DNA from: Nonomuraea helvata
GTDB lineage: Bacteria > Actinomycetota > Actinomycetes > Streptosporangiales > Streptosporangiaceae
Direction: 5' to 3'
Length of the DNA stretch: 64,000 nt
Assembly: GCF_039535785.1 (NCBI RefSeq)
Contig: NZ_BAAAXV010000001.1
Coordinates: 124,001 to 188,000 of the forward strand
The position numbers and the translations under genes were made by a program. The first letter of the stretch is position 1, and each line of letters starts with the position of its first letter. Below are positions 43,916-53,060 of the stretch, piece after piece. The notes beneath the pieces are model-generated. The model did no database searches and was not told the origin of the DNA. It saw only the letters and a program-made list of their open reading frames with translations.

Positions 43916-45298
43916 ATGACAAGCATCGGAAACCCGCCCACCGGACACGCCGTCGTCGCGGGAGCGGGGATCGGCGGACTCCTGGTGGCCCGGGTGCTGA
44001 GCGAGACGTTCGACCGGGTCACGGTGATCGACCGTGACGCACTGCCCGCCCAGGGTGTCCCCCGGCGGGGTGTGCCGCAGGGGTACCACGCGCACGGGCT
44101 GCTGTCCCGGGGCTGTGAGATCCTCGAGGACCTGTTCCCCCGGCTGACTGCGGACCTGGTCGCGGCGGGCGCCACCACCTGCGACATCCAGGACGACGTC
44201 CGCTGGTACAACGACGGCCGGCTGCTGCGCCCCGCGCCTTCGCGGCTGCGTGGCCTGACGGTGAGCCGGCCGGAACTCGAACGGTATCTGCGCTCCCGGG
44301 TCGCGGATCTTCCCGGCGTGGTGATCCACGAGCGCTGCGAAGTGATCGAGCCGATCGCCGGCAGGGACGGCGTGGTCACCGGAGTACGTCTGCAGCGTTC
44401 GGGGCACCGGCCCGAGGACATGGCGGCCGATCTCGTGGTGAACGCCGTGGGCCGGGGAAACCGGGGCGCGGAGTGGCTGCGCCGGCTGGGATACGAGCCC
44501 GCGCCGGAGGAACGTGTCGACTCCCGGCTGCAGTACGTTTCACGTGAGTACCGGCGCCGGCCGGGCGACGCCGACTTCATCGCCATGGTGGTGGGGCACA
44601 GCGCGTCGGTCCCCAGGGGCGGGGTCGCCCTCAGCGGGGAGGGAGACCGCTGGCTCGTCACCCTGTTCGGCATGGGCGACGACGTCCCGCCCGTCGACCG
44701 GGACGGGTACCACGGGTTCGCCGCCCGGCTCCCGGTCCCGGACCTGCACCGCCTCCTGGAGCGCCTGGAACCGCTGGGCGAGCCGCGGCGGATGCGCATC
44801 CCGGTGAGCATTCGGCGCCGCTACGAACGGCTGGACCGTTTCCCCGAGGGCTATGTGGTGTTCGGTGATGCCCTGTGCCAGTTCAATCCCAGCTACGGGC
44901 AGGGCATGACCGTGGCCGCCTGCGAGGCTGTCGCCCTTCGTGAGTGCCTGGAGGACGGCCGGCGCGACGGCCTGGCCCGCCGCTTCTTCGAGCGGGCCGC
45001 GCGGATCATCGACGTGCCCTGGGACCTGTCGGTCGGTGGTGACCTGCGGTTCCCGTCCGTCGAGGGTCCACGCCCGCTGCGGGTGAAGCTGCTCAACCGC
45101 TACATCACCCGCCTCCACGTCGCCGCGGAGGCGGACCCGGTGGTCGGGCACGCCTTCCTGAGCGTCGCCAACCTGCAGGCCCCTCCACAGCGCCTGTTGT
45201 CGCCCGGCGTCCTGGCCCGGGTGCTCCGGCCGCGTCCCAGCGTCGGCCCGGCCGACCCCAGACTTCCGGCCCGGGAGCAGGTCCCGGCCGGTCAATGA
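43916..45298 (+). CDS. FAD-dependent oxidoreductase/monooxygenase
   Basis: A 460-residue flavoprotein. The FAD loop is AVVAGAGIGGLLVARVLSE, then Glu-type ribose binding in VTVIDRD. A DG-like region is VVNAVGRGNRGAEWLRRL, and the late GD motif reads VVFGDALCQFNPSYGQGM. The layout resembles FAD monooxygenases and geranylgeranyl-reductase-like proteins in natural-product clusters. The ATG at 43916 has GGTGAGGAAG upstream. The 22-nt gap to the secreted peptide gene implies one transcript. The substrate is unknown. Confidence 0.85.
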   Translation: MTSIGNPPTGHAVVAGAGIGGLLVARVLSETFDRVTVIDRDALPAQGVPRRGVPQGYHAHGLLSRGCEILEDLFPRLTADLVAAGATTCDIQDDVRWYNDGRLLRPAPSRLRGLTVSRPELERYLRSRVADLPGVVIHERCEVIEPIAGRDGVVTGVRLQRSGHRPEDMAADLVVNAVGRGNRGAEWLRRLGYEPAPEERVDSRLQYVSREYRRRPGDADFIAMVVGHSASVPRGGVALSGEGDRWLVTLFGMGDDVPPVDRDGYHGFAARLPVPDLHRLLERLEPLGEPRRMRIPVSIRRRYERLDRFPEGYVVFGDALCQFNPSYGQGMTVAACEAVALRECLEDGRRDGLARRFFERAARIIDVPWDLSVGGDLRFPSVEGPRPLRVKLLNRYITRLHVAAEADPVVGHAFLSVANLQAPPQRLLSPGVLARVLRPRPSVGPADPRLPAREQVPAGQ

Positions 45299-45373
45299 CG
45301 TCGCGGCTCATCCTGAGCCCCGGCATCCGAAACCGAGAACCGTCCCCAAGGGATGGAGAGAAAGGACACCATC

Positions 45374-45709
45374 ATGTTCAAGAACATCACCGCGGGCATC
45401 GTGCTGGCGACCGCCGTGGCCGGTGGGCTGACGGCCATCGCGGCCCCGGCCTCGGCGGCGACGGCCGGCGCGGGCAACGCGGTCTGGGTCGAGCCCGGCG
45501 CCACCAGATCCTTCCTGGTCATGTGCCCTTCGTACGCCCCCACGATGCTGACCGACACGATCAAGGTCACCGCCGGCGACGGGGTGTCGGTCTCGACCAG
45601 CCTGGACACGACCTCCGACGCGTTCAGCCGCGACAAGCTCACAGTGACGGCCGCGAACGGAGGCGCCGTCCGCCGGTACGTCTCGGTCACGGCCACCTGC
45701 TCGAGCTGA
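45374..45709 (+). CDS. 111-aa secreted protein of unknown function
   Basis: Exported protein with a signal peptide (NITAGIVLATAVAGGLTAIA, ending ASA) and a mature domain of about 83 residues. The domain is beta-rich, with Cys in FLVMCPSYAP and at the end in TATCSS, likely one disulfide. I chose the ATG at 45374, with GAAAGGA 7 nt upstream, over the ATG at 45353. It follows the flavoprotein gene by 75 nt and precedes the second AfsR-like gene by 95 nt. The fold may be immunoglobulin-like; this is a guess from strand pattern. Confidence 0.65.
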   Translation: MFKNITAGIVLATAVAGGLTAIAAPASAATAGAGNAVWVEPGATRSFLVMCPSYAPTMLTDTIKVTAGDGVSVSTSLDTTSDAFSRDKLTVTAANGGAVRRYVSVTATCSS

Positions 45710-45804
45710 CCGGCTCCGGCCACCCCCTTCCAGCCCCCTTCCTGGGCCGCAGCCCTTCGGTTACCCTCGCATGAGATCTTCATAAAGGTGCGAGAGGGGC
45801 GCCG

Positions 45805-48732
45805 ATGGGTGGGGTCGCTCCCGATATCGTGCGGTTCGGGGTGCTCGGTCCTGTCCGGGCCGAGCTGGCGGGACGGGCGGTCGGCCTGGGGGGTCTGCGG
45901 CAGCGGGCGGTCCTGGCTGTCCTGCTGATCGCCAGGGGCAGGATGGTCTCCGCCGAGCGGATCACGTCCCAGGCGTGGGAAGGCTCCCCGCCCTCCACGC
46001 CGACGACCCTCCACGCGTACATCTCCCAGCTGCGCCGGGCCCTGGAGCCGGAACGCTCGCCCGGCGCTCCGCCCCGGCTGCTGGTCCGTGAGGGGACGGG
46101 ATACGCGCTGCGGACTGATCCGTCCGCAGTCGACGCCGAGCGCTTCGCCGACCTCGCCGTGGCGGGGCGGCGGGCTCTGGACGGCGGCCGACCGGGCTCC
46201 GCCGCGGAACTACTCACCGAGGCACTGGAGCTGTGGCGTGGTCCCGCCTACGCGGACTTCGGCGGGGCCGGCTTCGTCTTCACGGAAGCGGCCCGGCTGG
46301 AGGACCTGCGTGCGGCCGCGTCCGAGGACCGGCTGGCCGCCACCATCGACCTGGGCAGGCACGCCGCGGCCGTCGGCGAGCTGGAGGCGCTGGTGGCCGA
46401 GCAACCGCTGCGGGAACGCGGCTGGGAGCTGCTCGTCCTGGCCCTGTACCGGTCCGGGCGGCAGGCTGACGCGATCGCGGCGCTGCGCACGGTACGGCGT
46501 CGGCTCGCTGACGAGCTGGGCATCGACCCAGGACCCGCGTTACGCGACCTGGAGTCCGCGGTGCTCGCCCAGGACCCCCGGCTCGACCCGCCGCCCGCCC
46601 GCTCCGCCGGAACCGTCGGCGCTCACGTCGGTGGGGCTCACGTCGGTGGGACCACTCCCGCCACCACCAGTCCCCGTATCCCTTCCGCCGCTCCCGCCGC
46701 TCCCGCCCGCCGTTCGGCGACGGCGCCCGTCGGTAACCTGCCGTTCGCGTTGTCCAGCCTCGTCGGACGCACGGACGACATCGCCGCCGTGGAGCGTCTG
46801 CTGGCCGAGTACCGGCTCGTCACCCTCACCGGCCCGGGCGGAGTGGGCAAGACACGCCTCGCGCTGGAGACGGCCAGAGGCCGTACCGACGTCACCGACG
46901 GGCCCTGGCTGGTCGAACTGGCCGGACTCACCTCACCCGAGCTGCTGCCCGCCACGATCGGCGCCGCCGTCGGCATCCCCGGGGCATCCTCAGCCGAAGA
47001 CCTGTCGGCCGTGCTCGCCGGGCGGCGATTACTGCTGGTCCTCGACAACTGCGAACACCTGCTGGACGAGGTCACCACCCTGACCGGTGTGCTGCTGAGC
47101 CGATGCGGCGACCTGCGGGTACTGTCCACCAGCCGCGAAGCGCTGGGCGTGGAGGGCGAGGCGGTCTACGAGGTACGGCCGCTCGACCCTGACGGGGACG
47201 GCGCCGAACTCTTCCGGGAACGGGCTGCCGCGGGCCTGGCCACCTGGTCCCCCGACGAGGACGACCTCGACCGGATCCCCGGGCTCTGCGCCGGTCTCGA
47301 CGGCATTCCGCTCGCCATCGAACTGGCCGCCGCGCAATGCCGGATGCTCTCCATCGGCCAGATCGCCGACGCCTTGGAGAACCGCTTCGACGTACTGGTC
47401 GGCGGCCCTGTCGACCTGCCCGCCCGGCATCGTGCGCTGGAGTCCGCCATCGCCTGGAGCCACCGGCTTCTCGAACCCGGGGAACGGCGGCTCTTCCACC
47501 GGCTGAGCGTGTTCGCCGCCGGATTCGACCTCGACGCCGCGGGCGCGGTCGGAGACCAGGCTCCCGTGCTGCCTCCCTTGTCGGCCCTGGTCCGCAAGTC
47601 GCTGGTCGGTGTCGAGCCCGGGACCGCGCCACGCCGCTACCGGCTGCTGGAGACGCTGCGTCAGTACGCGCTGCGGGAACTCGACCTGGAGGACCTGGCG
47701 CGGACCCAGCAACGGCACCGCGCCTGGGTGCTGGCCCAGGCGGAGAGCGCCGAGCGCCGGCTCCACGGCCCTCAGGCGGCCGTGCTGCTGGGCCGGCTGA
47801 CCCGGGAGCAGCCGGAGTTCCGCGCCGCGTTCGCTTCCGCGCTGGCGGCCGGGGACGGCGACTACGCGCTGCGATTGGGCGGAGCGCTGTACTGGTTCTG
47901 GTACCGCATGGGCCACATCGCCGAAGGCCTGTCGTGGATGTCGAAGGCTTTCGCCGCGGCGCCGTACGCCGAGCCGGCGGTCCGTGGGAGGGCCCGGCTC
48001 GCCGTCAGCGGGCTCAGCTACCTGGCCGGGAAGCCGGCGCAGGCGTACGAGGCCGTCGTGCTGGCGGAGCAGGAGGCACGGGAGGCCGGTGACCTGATGG
48101 TCGAGGCTTCCGCACGGATCTACCAGACGCACTTCGGCGTACTCGCCGGAATACCCGTTGACGCTCCGGCGCTCGCCCGCAGCGCGGTCGAACTCGCCCG
48201 GCGTGCCGGCGAGGACTGGCTGGTGGCCGAGGCGCTGATGGTCCAGGGCACGCTCGCCCGCGTTCTAGGAGATCTCCCGACCGCCGCCGCGGTCCTGGCC
48301 GAAGCCGTCGCGACCGCCGACTCCTGCGGCCACGACTGGGCGGCCGGCTCGTCCGCGTGGGCCGTCATGAAAACCGCGTGCGATCGTGGCGACGGTCGGC
48401 GTGCCCTGGAGGTCGCCGGCGGCATCCTGAACGCGCTCGACCGTCACCAAGACGTCACCTCCAGGCTTGTGCTGATCCACACCGCCGCCCACGCCCTCGT
48501 GCTGACCGGGCAGGCCGAGCAGGCGGCCGTGCTGATGGGCGGAGTGGAGGCCGTCGGCCGCCGGGTGGGCTTCTCTCCCGAGTTGATGGACCCGGTGGAT
48601 GGTCCCCGCGAGGCCGCCGCCGTACGCGCAGCCCTACCGCAGGACGAGTACGAACGCCTGACGGCCCAGGGACGCGACCTGTCCCTGGAGGAACTGACCA
48701 CCCTCCTGGTGGATCTGCTCAAGATCCGCTGA
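45805..48732 (+). CDS. AfsR-like SARP/NB-ARC regulator, copy 2
   Basis: A 975-residue activator with the same domain order as the gene at 40762: winged helix (about 5-95), BTAD (about 100-255), NB-ARC ATPase with GPGGVGKTRLALE (about 342), and a helical C-terminal half ending in LSLEELTTLLVDLLKIR. A longer Ala/Pro/Thr-rich linker (about 275-310), with the repeated AHVGG, separates BTAD from the ATPase. ATG 45805 has GAGAGGGG upstream. Sequence runs in parallel with copy 1 to the C-terminus, so they arose by duplication. Confidence 0.9.
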   Translation: MGGVAPDIVRFGVLGPVRAELAGRAVGLGGLRQRAVLAVLLIARGRMVSAERITSQAWEGSPPSTPTTLHAYISQLRRALEPERSPGAPPRLLVREGTGYALRTDPSAVDAERFADLAVAGRRALDGGRPGSAAELLTEALELWRGPAYADFGGAGFVFTEAARLEDLRAAASEDRLAATIDLGRHAAAVGELEALVAEQPLRERGWELLVLALYRSGRQADAIAALRTVRRRLADELGIDPGPALRDLESAVLAQDPRLDPPPARSAGTVGAHVGGAHVGGTTPATTSPRIPSAAPAAPARRSATAPVGNLPFALSSLVGRTDDIAAVERLLAEYRLVTLTGPGGVGKTRLALETARGRTDVTDGPWLVELAGLTSPELLPATIGAAVGIPGASSAEDLSAVLAGRRLLLVLDNCEHLLDEVTTLTGVLLSRCGDLRVLSTSREALGVEGEAVYEVRPLDPDGDGAELFRERAAAGLATWSPDEDDLDRIPGLCAGLDGIPLAIELAAAQCRMLSIGQIADALENRFDVLVGGPVDLPARHRALESAIAWSHRLLEPGERRLFHRLSVFAAGFDLDAAGAVGDQAPVLPPLSALVRKSLVGVEPGTAPRRYRLLETLRQYALRELDLEDLARTQQRHRAWVLAQAESAERRLHGPQAAVLLGRLTREQPEFRAAFASALAAGDGDYALRLGGALYWFWYRMGHIAEGLSWMSKAFAAAPYAEPAVRGRARLAVSGLSYLAGKPAQAYEAVVLAEQEAREAGDLMVEASARIYQTHFGVLAGIPVDAPALARSAVELARRAGEDWLVAEALMVQGTLARVLGDLPTAAAVLAEAVATADSCGHDWAAGSSAWAVMKTACDRGDGRRALEVAGGILNALDRHQDVTSRLVLIHTAAHALVLTGQAEQAAVLMGGVEAVGRRVGFSPELMDPVDGPREAAAVRAALPQDEYERLTAQGRDLSLEELTTLLVDLLKIR

Positions 48733-48747
48733 CCGAGGCCGGATCGC

Positions 48748-49047
48748 TCACCTCTTCGCGACGTCGTGCACGAGGTGCGTCACGCGGTCCCCCCGGATGA
48801 TCTGGGAAGGGTTGTCGAGCAGGATCGGATCGGCGGGCCTGTCGCGAAGAACGGACGGCCCGAGCCGCAGTGCCTGGGATCCGATCGCCGGCGTAGTCGT
48901 GAGCGGCGCTGATGGCCGCGACTGCGGGGAGTGGCTGGCCAGACGGCCGTCCGGCCGTCGATCAAACGTGGGCGAAGCACTGGGCCAAAACACCCACTTA
49001 GACAGGCCGGCGGCGCCGGGCGGGTACGTACGGTGAGGAATCCGCAT
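48748..49047 (-). CDS. possible 99-aa protein in the 410-nt gap after the AfsR-like gene
   Basis: An open frame with AAAGGGG 6 nt before ATG 49047, opening RIPHRTYPPGAAGLSKWVFW and closing LLDNPSQIIRGDRVTHLVHD. The ribosome site supports translation, but the composition is mixed and no family is recognised; it could be a remnant of a longer gene. Nothing else is evident between 48733 and 49143 apart from a weak CACCTC/GAGGTG inverted repeat at about 48750-48777. Confidence 0.3.
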   Translation of the reverse strand: MRIPHRTYPPGAAGLSKWVFWPSASPTFDRRPDGRLASHSPQSRPSAPLTTTPAIGSQALRLGPSVLRDRPADPILLDNPSQIIRGDRVTHLVHDVAKR

Positions 49048-49143
49048 GGTGTGCCCCTTTGTGGCGTGGTTGACCAGCGCAGGCCATGGTGAGGCGACAT
49101 CGTGAGCGCAGCGTTAACCCCCACGTCGCGGCACTGCGGCGGG

Positions 49144-49593
49144 TCAGCTCGCTGTGGCGAGTACGGCGGACAGGAACGCGGCCGTCGCCGCCGTCGACCG
49201 GAGTACGTCGATGCGCGCCCAGTGGCGGATCACGGCCTTCCAGTCGGCCGGTGGAGCGTCGGCCCGCCAGTCGTCGACCTTGATGTTGATCGGCACCGTC
49301 CCCAGGAACGACAGCAGCAGGAACACCACCATCGCGATCAACGTCGCCCACCGCAGGGCCAGCCCCGGACCGGTGACGACCACGAGGGCCGTCACGGCGA
49401 GGGCCGCGGCGGGCAGCATGACGATCGGCACCACCACGCGCAGACGGCGTACGAGGGCTTGGCGTGCGAGCAGGTGCGTGTGGTCGTCCAGGCCGGCCAG
49501 TGCCGGATGGACGCCGTAGCGGACGATCAGCTCCTCGCCCGCGAGGATGCCGGTCAGGAACAGGCCGGCGTACTGCACCAGCTCACCGGTCAT
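49144..49593 (-). CDS. DUF1772 membrane protein
   Basis: A 149-residue protein with four hydrophobic segments of the anthrone-oxygenase-like DUF1772 family (YAGLFLTGILAGEELIVRYG, then WATLIAMVVFLLLSFLGTVP and IRHWARIDVLRSTAATAAFL). It is encoded 48 nt after an ABM-domain monooxygenase gene on the same strand. The pair faces a TetR gene, a usual arrangement for small-molecule response units. Its biochemical role is unknown. Confidence 0.8.
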   Translation of the reverse strand: MTGELVQYAGLFLTGILAGEELIVRYGVHPALAGLDDHTHLLARQALVRRLRVVVPIVMLPAAALAVTALVVVTGPGLALRWATLIAMVVFLLLSFLGTVPINIKVDDWRADAPPADWKAVIRHWARIDVLRSTAATAAFLSAVLATAS

Positions 49594-49641
49594 GTCGCGC
49601 CTTCCGGGTCGAGCGCCACAGCGGTGCTGCCGGCGGCGTGC

Positions 49642-50010
49642 TCACGACTGCGTACCAGAGGTGGTGGGGCGCGGGTCGGGCGTGACGTGCACGACGGTGT
49701 ACAGCGCGGGGTGCGCGGACACCGCGTTCCAGCCGCCTGCCTGCCCGCCGCTTTGCCCGGCGTCTTCGCGTCGGCTGGGGCCGGCGAAGTACTTGTCGAA
49801 CGCCGCCTGCCAGTCCTCGACGCTGTCCCAGCGGGCGATGTTGATGACGGGGTACGTCGCGTCGGGGTCGAGGGACCGGTGCAGGCGGGTGCCCCGGAAG
49901 CCGGGCGCGTCCTTGGCGGCGGCGATGCCGGCCTCCCACTGGCCGACGAACCCGTCGACCATCTCGGCGGGCATCGAGAACAGGTTGATCAGGACAAGGG
50001 GCTCACTCAT
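49642..50010 (-). CDS. antibiotic biosynthesis monooxygenase (ABM) domain protein
   Basis: A 122-residue ferredoxin-like dimeric protein: VLINLFSMPAEMVDGFVGQW, RGTRLHRSLDPDATYPVINI and ARWDSVEDWQAAF follow the ABM pattern. Members are cofactor-free quinone-forming oxygenases or small stress proteins. It is first in a two-gene unit with DUF1772, divergent from a TetR regulator, which probably represses it. Confidence 0.82.
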   Translation of the reverse strand: MSEPLVLINLFSMPAEMVDGFVGQWEAGIAAAKDAPGFRGTRLHRSLDPDATYPVINIARWDSVEDWQAAFDKYFAGPSRREDAGQSGGQAGGWNAVSAHPALYTVVHVTPDPRPTTSGTQS

Positions 50011-50148
50011 GAGACGGCTCCGATCCGTTCGACTGCAATTTCTACTGACACTGAAACATTACGGTGACTGAAGATTGCCGCGCAAGAAGGCGAGCGACAC
50101 TACTTTCAGTCGCTGGAAAATTACAGGCTCGGAAACTACAGTTGGGGC

Positions 50149-50904
50149 ATGAGCTCGCCCACGGTGGACTGGTGGACGTCCGAGGCCCCCGGCACGGAGG
50201 GACTGCGCGAACGCAAGAAGCGGCTGATGCGCCAGCAGCTGACCGACACCGCCACCACCATGTTCCTGGAGCGCGGGTTCGACTCGGTGCGCGTCGCCGA
50301 GATCGCCGAGGCGTGCGGGGTGTCGGAGAAGACCGTCTTCAACTACTTCCCCAGCAAGGAAGCGTTGGTCCTCGACCTCCCCCAGGCCACGATGGCCGCG
50401 CTGCGCACCGGGCTGGCACGGGCCGACCGCACCCCGACCGAGGCGGTGCTGGAGATCCTGGCCGGCGAGCTGGACGCCTTCCTGTCCTGGCTGGCCGCGC
50501 AGCCCGACCCGGCCCAGGCCGGCGCGAGGATCCAGAGCTTCAACGCGATGATCCTGTCCACGCCCTCACTGCGCGCGCACTACCGGGACATGACCGAGCA
50601 ACTCGCCACGGTCGCCTCCGAAGCGCTCGCCGCCCGGACCGGGACCGACGTCGACGATCCGCTGTGCCAGATCGCGGCCACCGCACTGCTCGGGCTCTGG
50701 CGCGTCCAGTTCAGCGCGCTGCGCAGGAGCGTGGACGGCGAGCACACACCCGCGCAGGTCCGCCACGCCGTCACCACCGCCGTACGCGGCGCGGCCCGGC
50801 TCATCGAGGGCGGGCTGGCGGACTTCGGCAACAGCCCCGGTCCCCGGCCCGGCCGGACAGCCGATGGCGTACCGCTCGAACACGCCCCCGGCGGGCTGGG
50901 GTGA
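50149..50904 (+). CDS. TetR-family transcriptional regulator
   Basis: A 251-residue repressor. The N-terminal helix-turn-helix is typical (TATTMFLERGFDSVRVAEIA, then CGVSEKTVFNYFPSKEALV). The C-terminal ligand domain is unassigned. It is leaderless, with TACAGT 6 nt before ATG 50149. In the 138-nt divergent region ACTGAAA (50050-50056) and TTTCAGT (50104-50110) form a widely spaced inverted repeat that could hold its sites. It likely controls the ABM/DUF1772 pair. Confidence 0.88.
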   Translation: MSSPTVDWWTSEAPGTEGLRERKKRLMRQQLTDTATTMFLERGFDSVRVAEIAEACGVSEKTVFNYFPSKEALVLDLPQATMAALRTGLARADRTPTEAVLEILAGELDAFLSWLAAQPDPAQAGARIQSFNAMILSTPSLRAHYRDMTEQLATVASEALAARTGTDVDDPLCQIAATALLGLWRVQFSALRRSVDGEHTPAQVRHAVTTAVRGAARLIEGGLADFGNSPGPRPGRTADGVPLEHAPGGLG

Positions 50905-50924
50905 AGTGTCCGAGGGCGGGGGCT

Positions 50925-51248
50925 GCCTGAGGTCACTGAGCCCCACCTCACCATCGTCCGGTGAGATGGCCGTACGGACCTCGGCGCAGCGCACCCGGGT
51001 CGCCCCGACGAAAGCGGACCACGCCTGACGACCGGGTGAGCCGTGCCGGCGATGTAGGCGTCTAGCCGTTCCTGCGTGGTGGCGGGGTCGGCGATCAGCA
51101 CCTCCCGCTCGGTCTCACCGCGGATCGCCCGAGTGACCAACGGGCACCGCCGGCAAGCCTCGACGCCGACCTGTGTCCACCAGGTGCAGCGCGGCCTCAG
51201 GTCGCAGCGTGGCACCGCATGGTCGCTTGCCGGCGGTTGGAGGATCAT
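50925..51248 (-). pseudogene. possible frameshifted small Cys-containing protein
   Basis: From ATG 51248 a frame reads VPRCDLRPRCTWWTQVGVEA and CRRCPLVTRAIRGETE, with four Cys that could bind zinc. Plausible coding sequence then continues in another frame from about 51027 (AWSAFVGATRVRCAEVRTA). The shift suggests a broken gene, but the end is not defined, and the frame runs into the TetR gene antisense. No family is recognised. Confidence 0.3.
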
Positions 51249-51349
51249 GATGCGGTCGATCAACCGCCGACTCCGGCGCGTCCACCGGACCGCTGGGACG
51301 CCACGTCCGGCCGACATGGTCATCGTTGTCATCGCTGACCGTCATCGAA

Positions 51350-51565
51350 TCACCATTCACCCTTCGGCTCCGTCGTCGTGGCCTTCACGCGCACGGTCGT
51401 GCCCCTCCGATGCACCCGCTCGATACGAACGGCGGCAAGATGCGGGAACACGACCGCCAACAGCTCCATGATCGACACAGAGCAGCGTCCCGACACCGGC
51501 ACCCGCCCGCATCCGGCTCGACATAATTGTGATCCTGGAAGGACGGCTGATCACGGAAAGTGGGC
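51350..51565 (-). mobile_element. ISL3-family insertion sequence remnant (one end)
   Basis: From ATG 51469 the minus strand encodes ELLAVVFPHLAAVRIERVHR and then TTVRVKATTTEP, the N-terminus of an ISL3-type transposase, stopping at 51350 after 39 residues. About 80 nt upstream, ggctgatcacggaaagtg (51545-51562) resembles the terminal inverted repeat of such elements. The rest of the transposase, its zinc ribbon and the other end are absent, so it is an inert scar. The element boundaries are approximate. Confidence 0.6.
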
Positions 51566-51599
51566 CAGACCCTCTCCAGAGCCGGTGCGGAGAGCTCGA

Positions 51600-53060
51600 T
51601 CAGGAAGGCCGGATGATCGCCATTCTGGTCACGGTCAGCTCCTCGATGGCGAACCGCGGCCCCTCCCGCCCGATCCCGGAGTCCTTCACCCCGCCGTACG
51701 GCATGTTGTCCGCCCGGAACCCCGGCACCTCGTTGACCACCACTCCCCCGGCCTCGATCCGCTCGATGGCGGCGAAGGCCGTGGCCAGCGACCGGGTGAA
51801 GACCGCCGCGTGCAGGCCGTACCTGGACCGGTTCACGGCGGCGAAGGCGGCGTCGATGTCGGGCACCGAGCGCACGACCACCACGGGCCCGAAGATCTCC
51901 TCGTCCCAGACGGCTGCCCCGTCGCCGACACCGGCGAGCACGGTCGGGGCGATGGCCCGGCCCTCGCGGCGCCCGCCCGTGACCGCCTCGCCGCCGGACC
52001 CGGCGATCCACTCCAGCACGCGGTCGGTGGCGGCCTGGTCGATGAGCGGGGCGACGCGGGTCTCGGGAAGGCGGGGGTCGCCGACCGCGACGTTCTTGAC
52101 GCGCTCGGCCAGCAGGGACACGAACCGCTCGCGTACGGGCTCCTCGACCAGCACCCGCTGGACGGAGATGCACGCCTGGCCGGAGGCGTAGTAGCCGCCG
52201 CGCACGACGGCGTCGGCGGCGGCCTCCAGGTCGGCGTCGGCCGCCACGACGAGCGCCGCGTTCGACCCCAGCTCCAGCAGGACCTTCGTGGGGGCGGCGT
52301 TGCGGGCGATGGCGTGCCCGGCGGCGGCCGAGCCGGTGAACGAGACCGCGCCGATCCGCCGGTCCTCCACCAGCGCCCGGCCGACCTCGACGTCCCCGGT
52401 GACGAGCTGCACGGCTTGCGGGGGGAGCGCGTTCGCCGAGCGGATGAGGTGCGCCAGCCAGAGCGTGGCCAGCGGGGTCGCGGGCGCGGGCTTGACGATC
52501 ACGGGGCAGCCCGCGGCCACCGCGGGAGCGATCTTGTGGGCGGCGAGGAGCAGGGGGTAGTTGAAGCCGGTGATCCCGACGACCACCCCGATCGGTCGGC
52601 GCGTCCAGAACCCGATCAGTCCCTCGCCCGAGGGCAGCAGGTCGAGCGGCACGGTCTCGCCGTGCAGCCTGGCGACCTCCTCGGCGGCCGTGGCGAGGGT
52701 GACGAGCGTCCTGGCGACCTCGACCTTGCAGTCGACCAGAGGCTTGCCGGTCTCGAGCACCAGCAGCCGCTCGAACTCCTCGCGGTTGGCCTCGACGGCG
52801 TCGTGGGCCTGCATGAGGGCGGCACGGCGGGCGTGCGACGGCAGCGCCGCCATGGCGGGCGCCACGGCGAGCGCCTCCTCCACGGCCCGCTCGGCGAGGG
52901 CCTTTGTGCCTCTCGGAGCCTTGGCCACCACGGAGCCGTCGTAGGGGAAGGTGATGTCGTCGGTCTCCGCCGTTGCCACCCATCCGTCGCCGATGGGCAG
53001 GCCGGAGGGCCATGCGGTGTCGATGGGCAGGCCGGAGGGCCACGCGGTGTCGATGGTCAT
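51600..53060 (-). CDS. NAD(P)+-dependent aldehyde dehydrogenase
   Basis: A 486-residue aldehyde dehydrogenase. The cofactor region is GFNYPLLLAAHKIAPAVAAG and VSFTGSAAAGHAIA. The general-base Glu is in LLELGSNAALV, the catalytic Cys in YASGQACISVQRV, and EEIFGPVVVV is the late motif. It oxidises an aldehyde to the acid in the cytosol. It is the last gene of the GntR-controlled operon, and its ATG overlaps the preceding stop by 4 nt. The first 22 residues contain an exact duplicate, DTAWPSGLPI twice, from a 30-bp tandem repeat. Confidence 0.93.
   Translation of the reverse strand: MTIDTAWPSGLPIDTAWPSGLPIGDGWVATAETDDITFPYDGSVVAKAPRGTKALAERAVEEALAVAPAMAALPSHARRAALMQAHDAVEANREEFERLLVLETGKPLVDCKVEVARTLVTLATAAEEVARLHGETVPLDLLPSGEGLIGFWTRRPIGVVVGITGFNYPLLLAAHKIAPAVAAGCPVIVKPAPATPLATLWLAHLIRSANALPPQAVQLVTGDVEVGRALVEDRRIGAVSFTGSAAAGHAIARNAAPTKVLLELGSNAALVVAADADLEAAADAVVRGGYYASGQACISVQRVLVEEPVRERFVSLLAERVKNVAVGDPRLPETRVAPLIDQAATDRVLEWIAGSGGEAVTGGRREGRAIAPTVLAGVGDGAAVWDEEIFGPVVVVRSVPDIDAAFAAVNRSRYGLHAAVFTRSLATAFAAIERIEAGGVVVNEVPGFRADNMPYGGVKDSGIGREGPRFAIEELTVTRMAIIRPS
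52991..53050. repeat. 30-bp tandem duplication at the 5' end of the aldehyde dehydrogenase gene
   Basis: Units 52991-53020 and 53021-53050 are identical except at one position (t at 53013, c at 53043). Each encodes DTAWPSGLPI, so the reading frame is kept. Confidence 0.92.

Noticed and set aside
50011..50148. ACTGAAA/TTTCAGT as a firm TetR operator
   Set aside because: The arms are 47 nt apart and short, so I mention them only as possible sites and do not list an operator.
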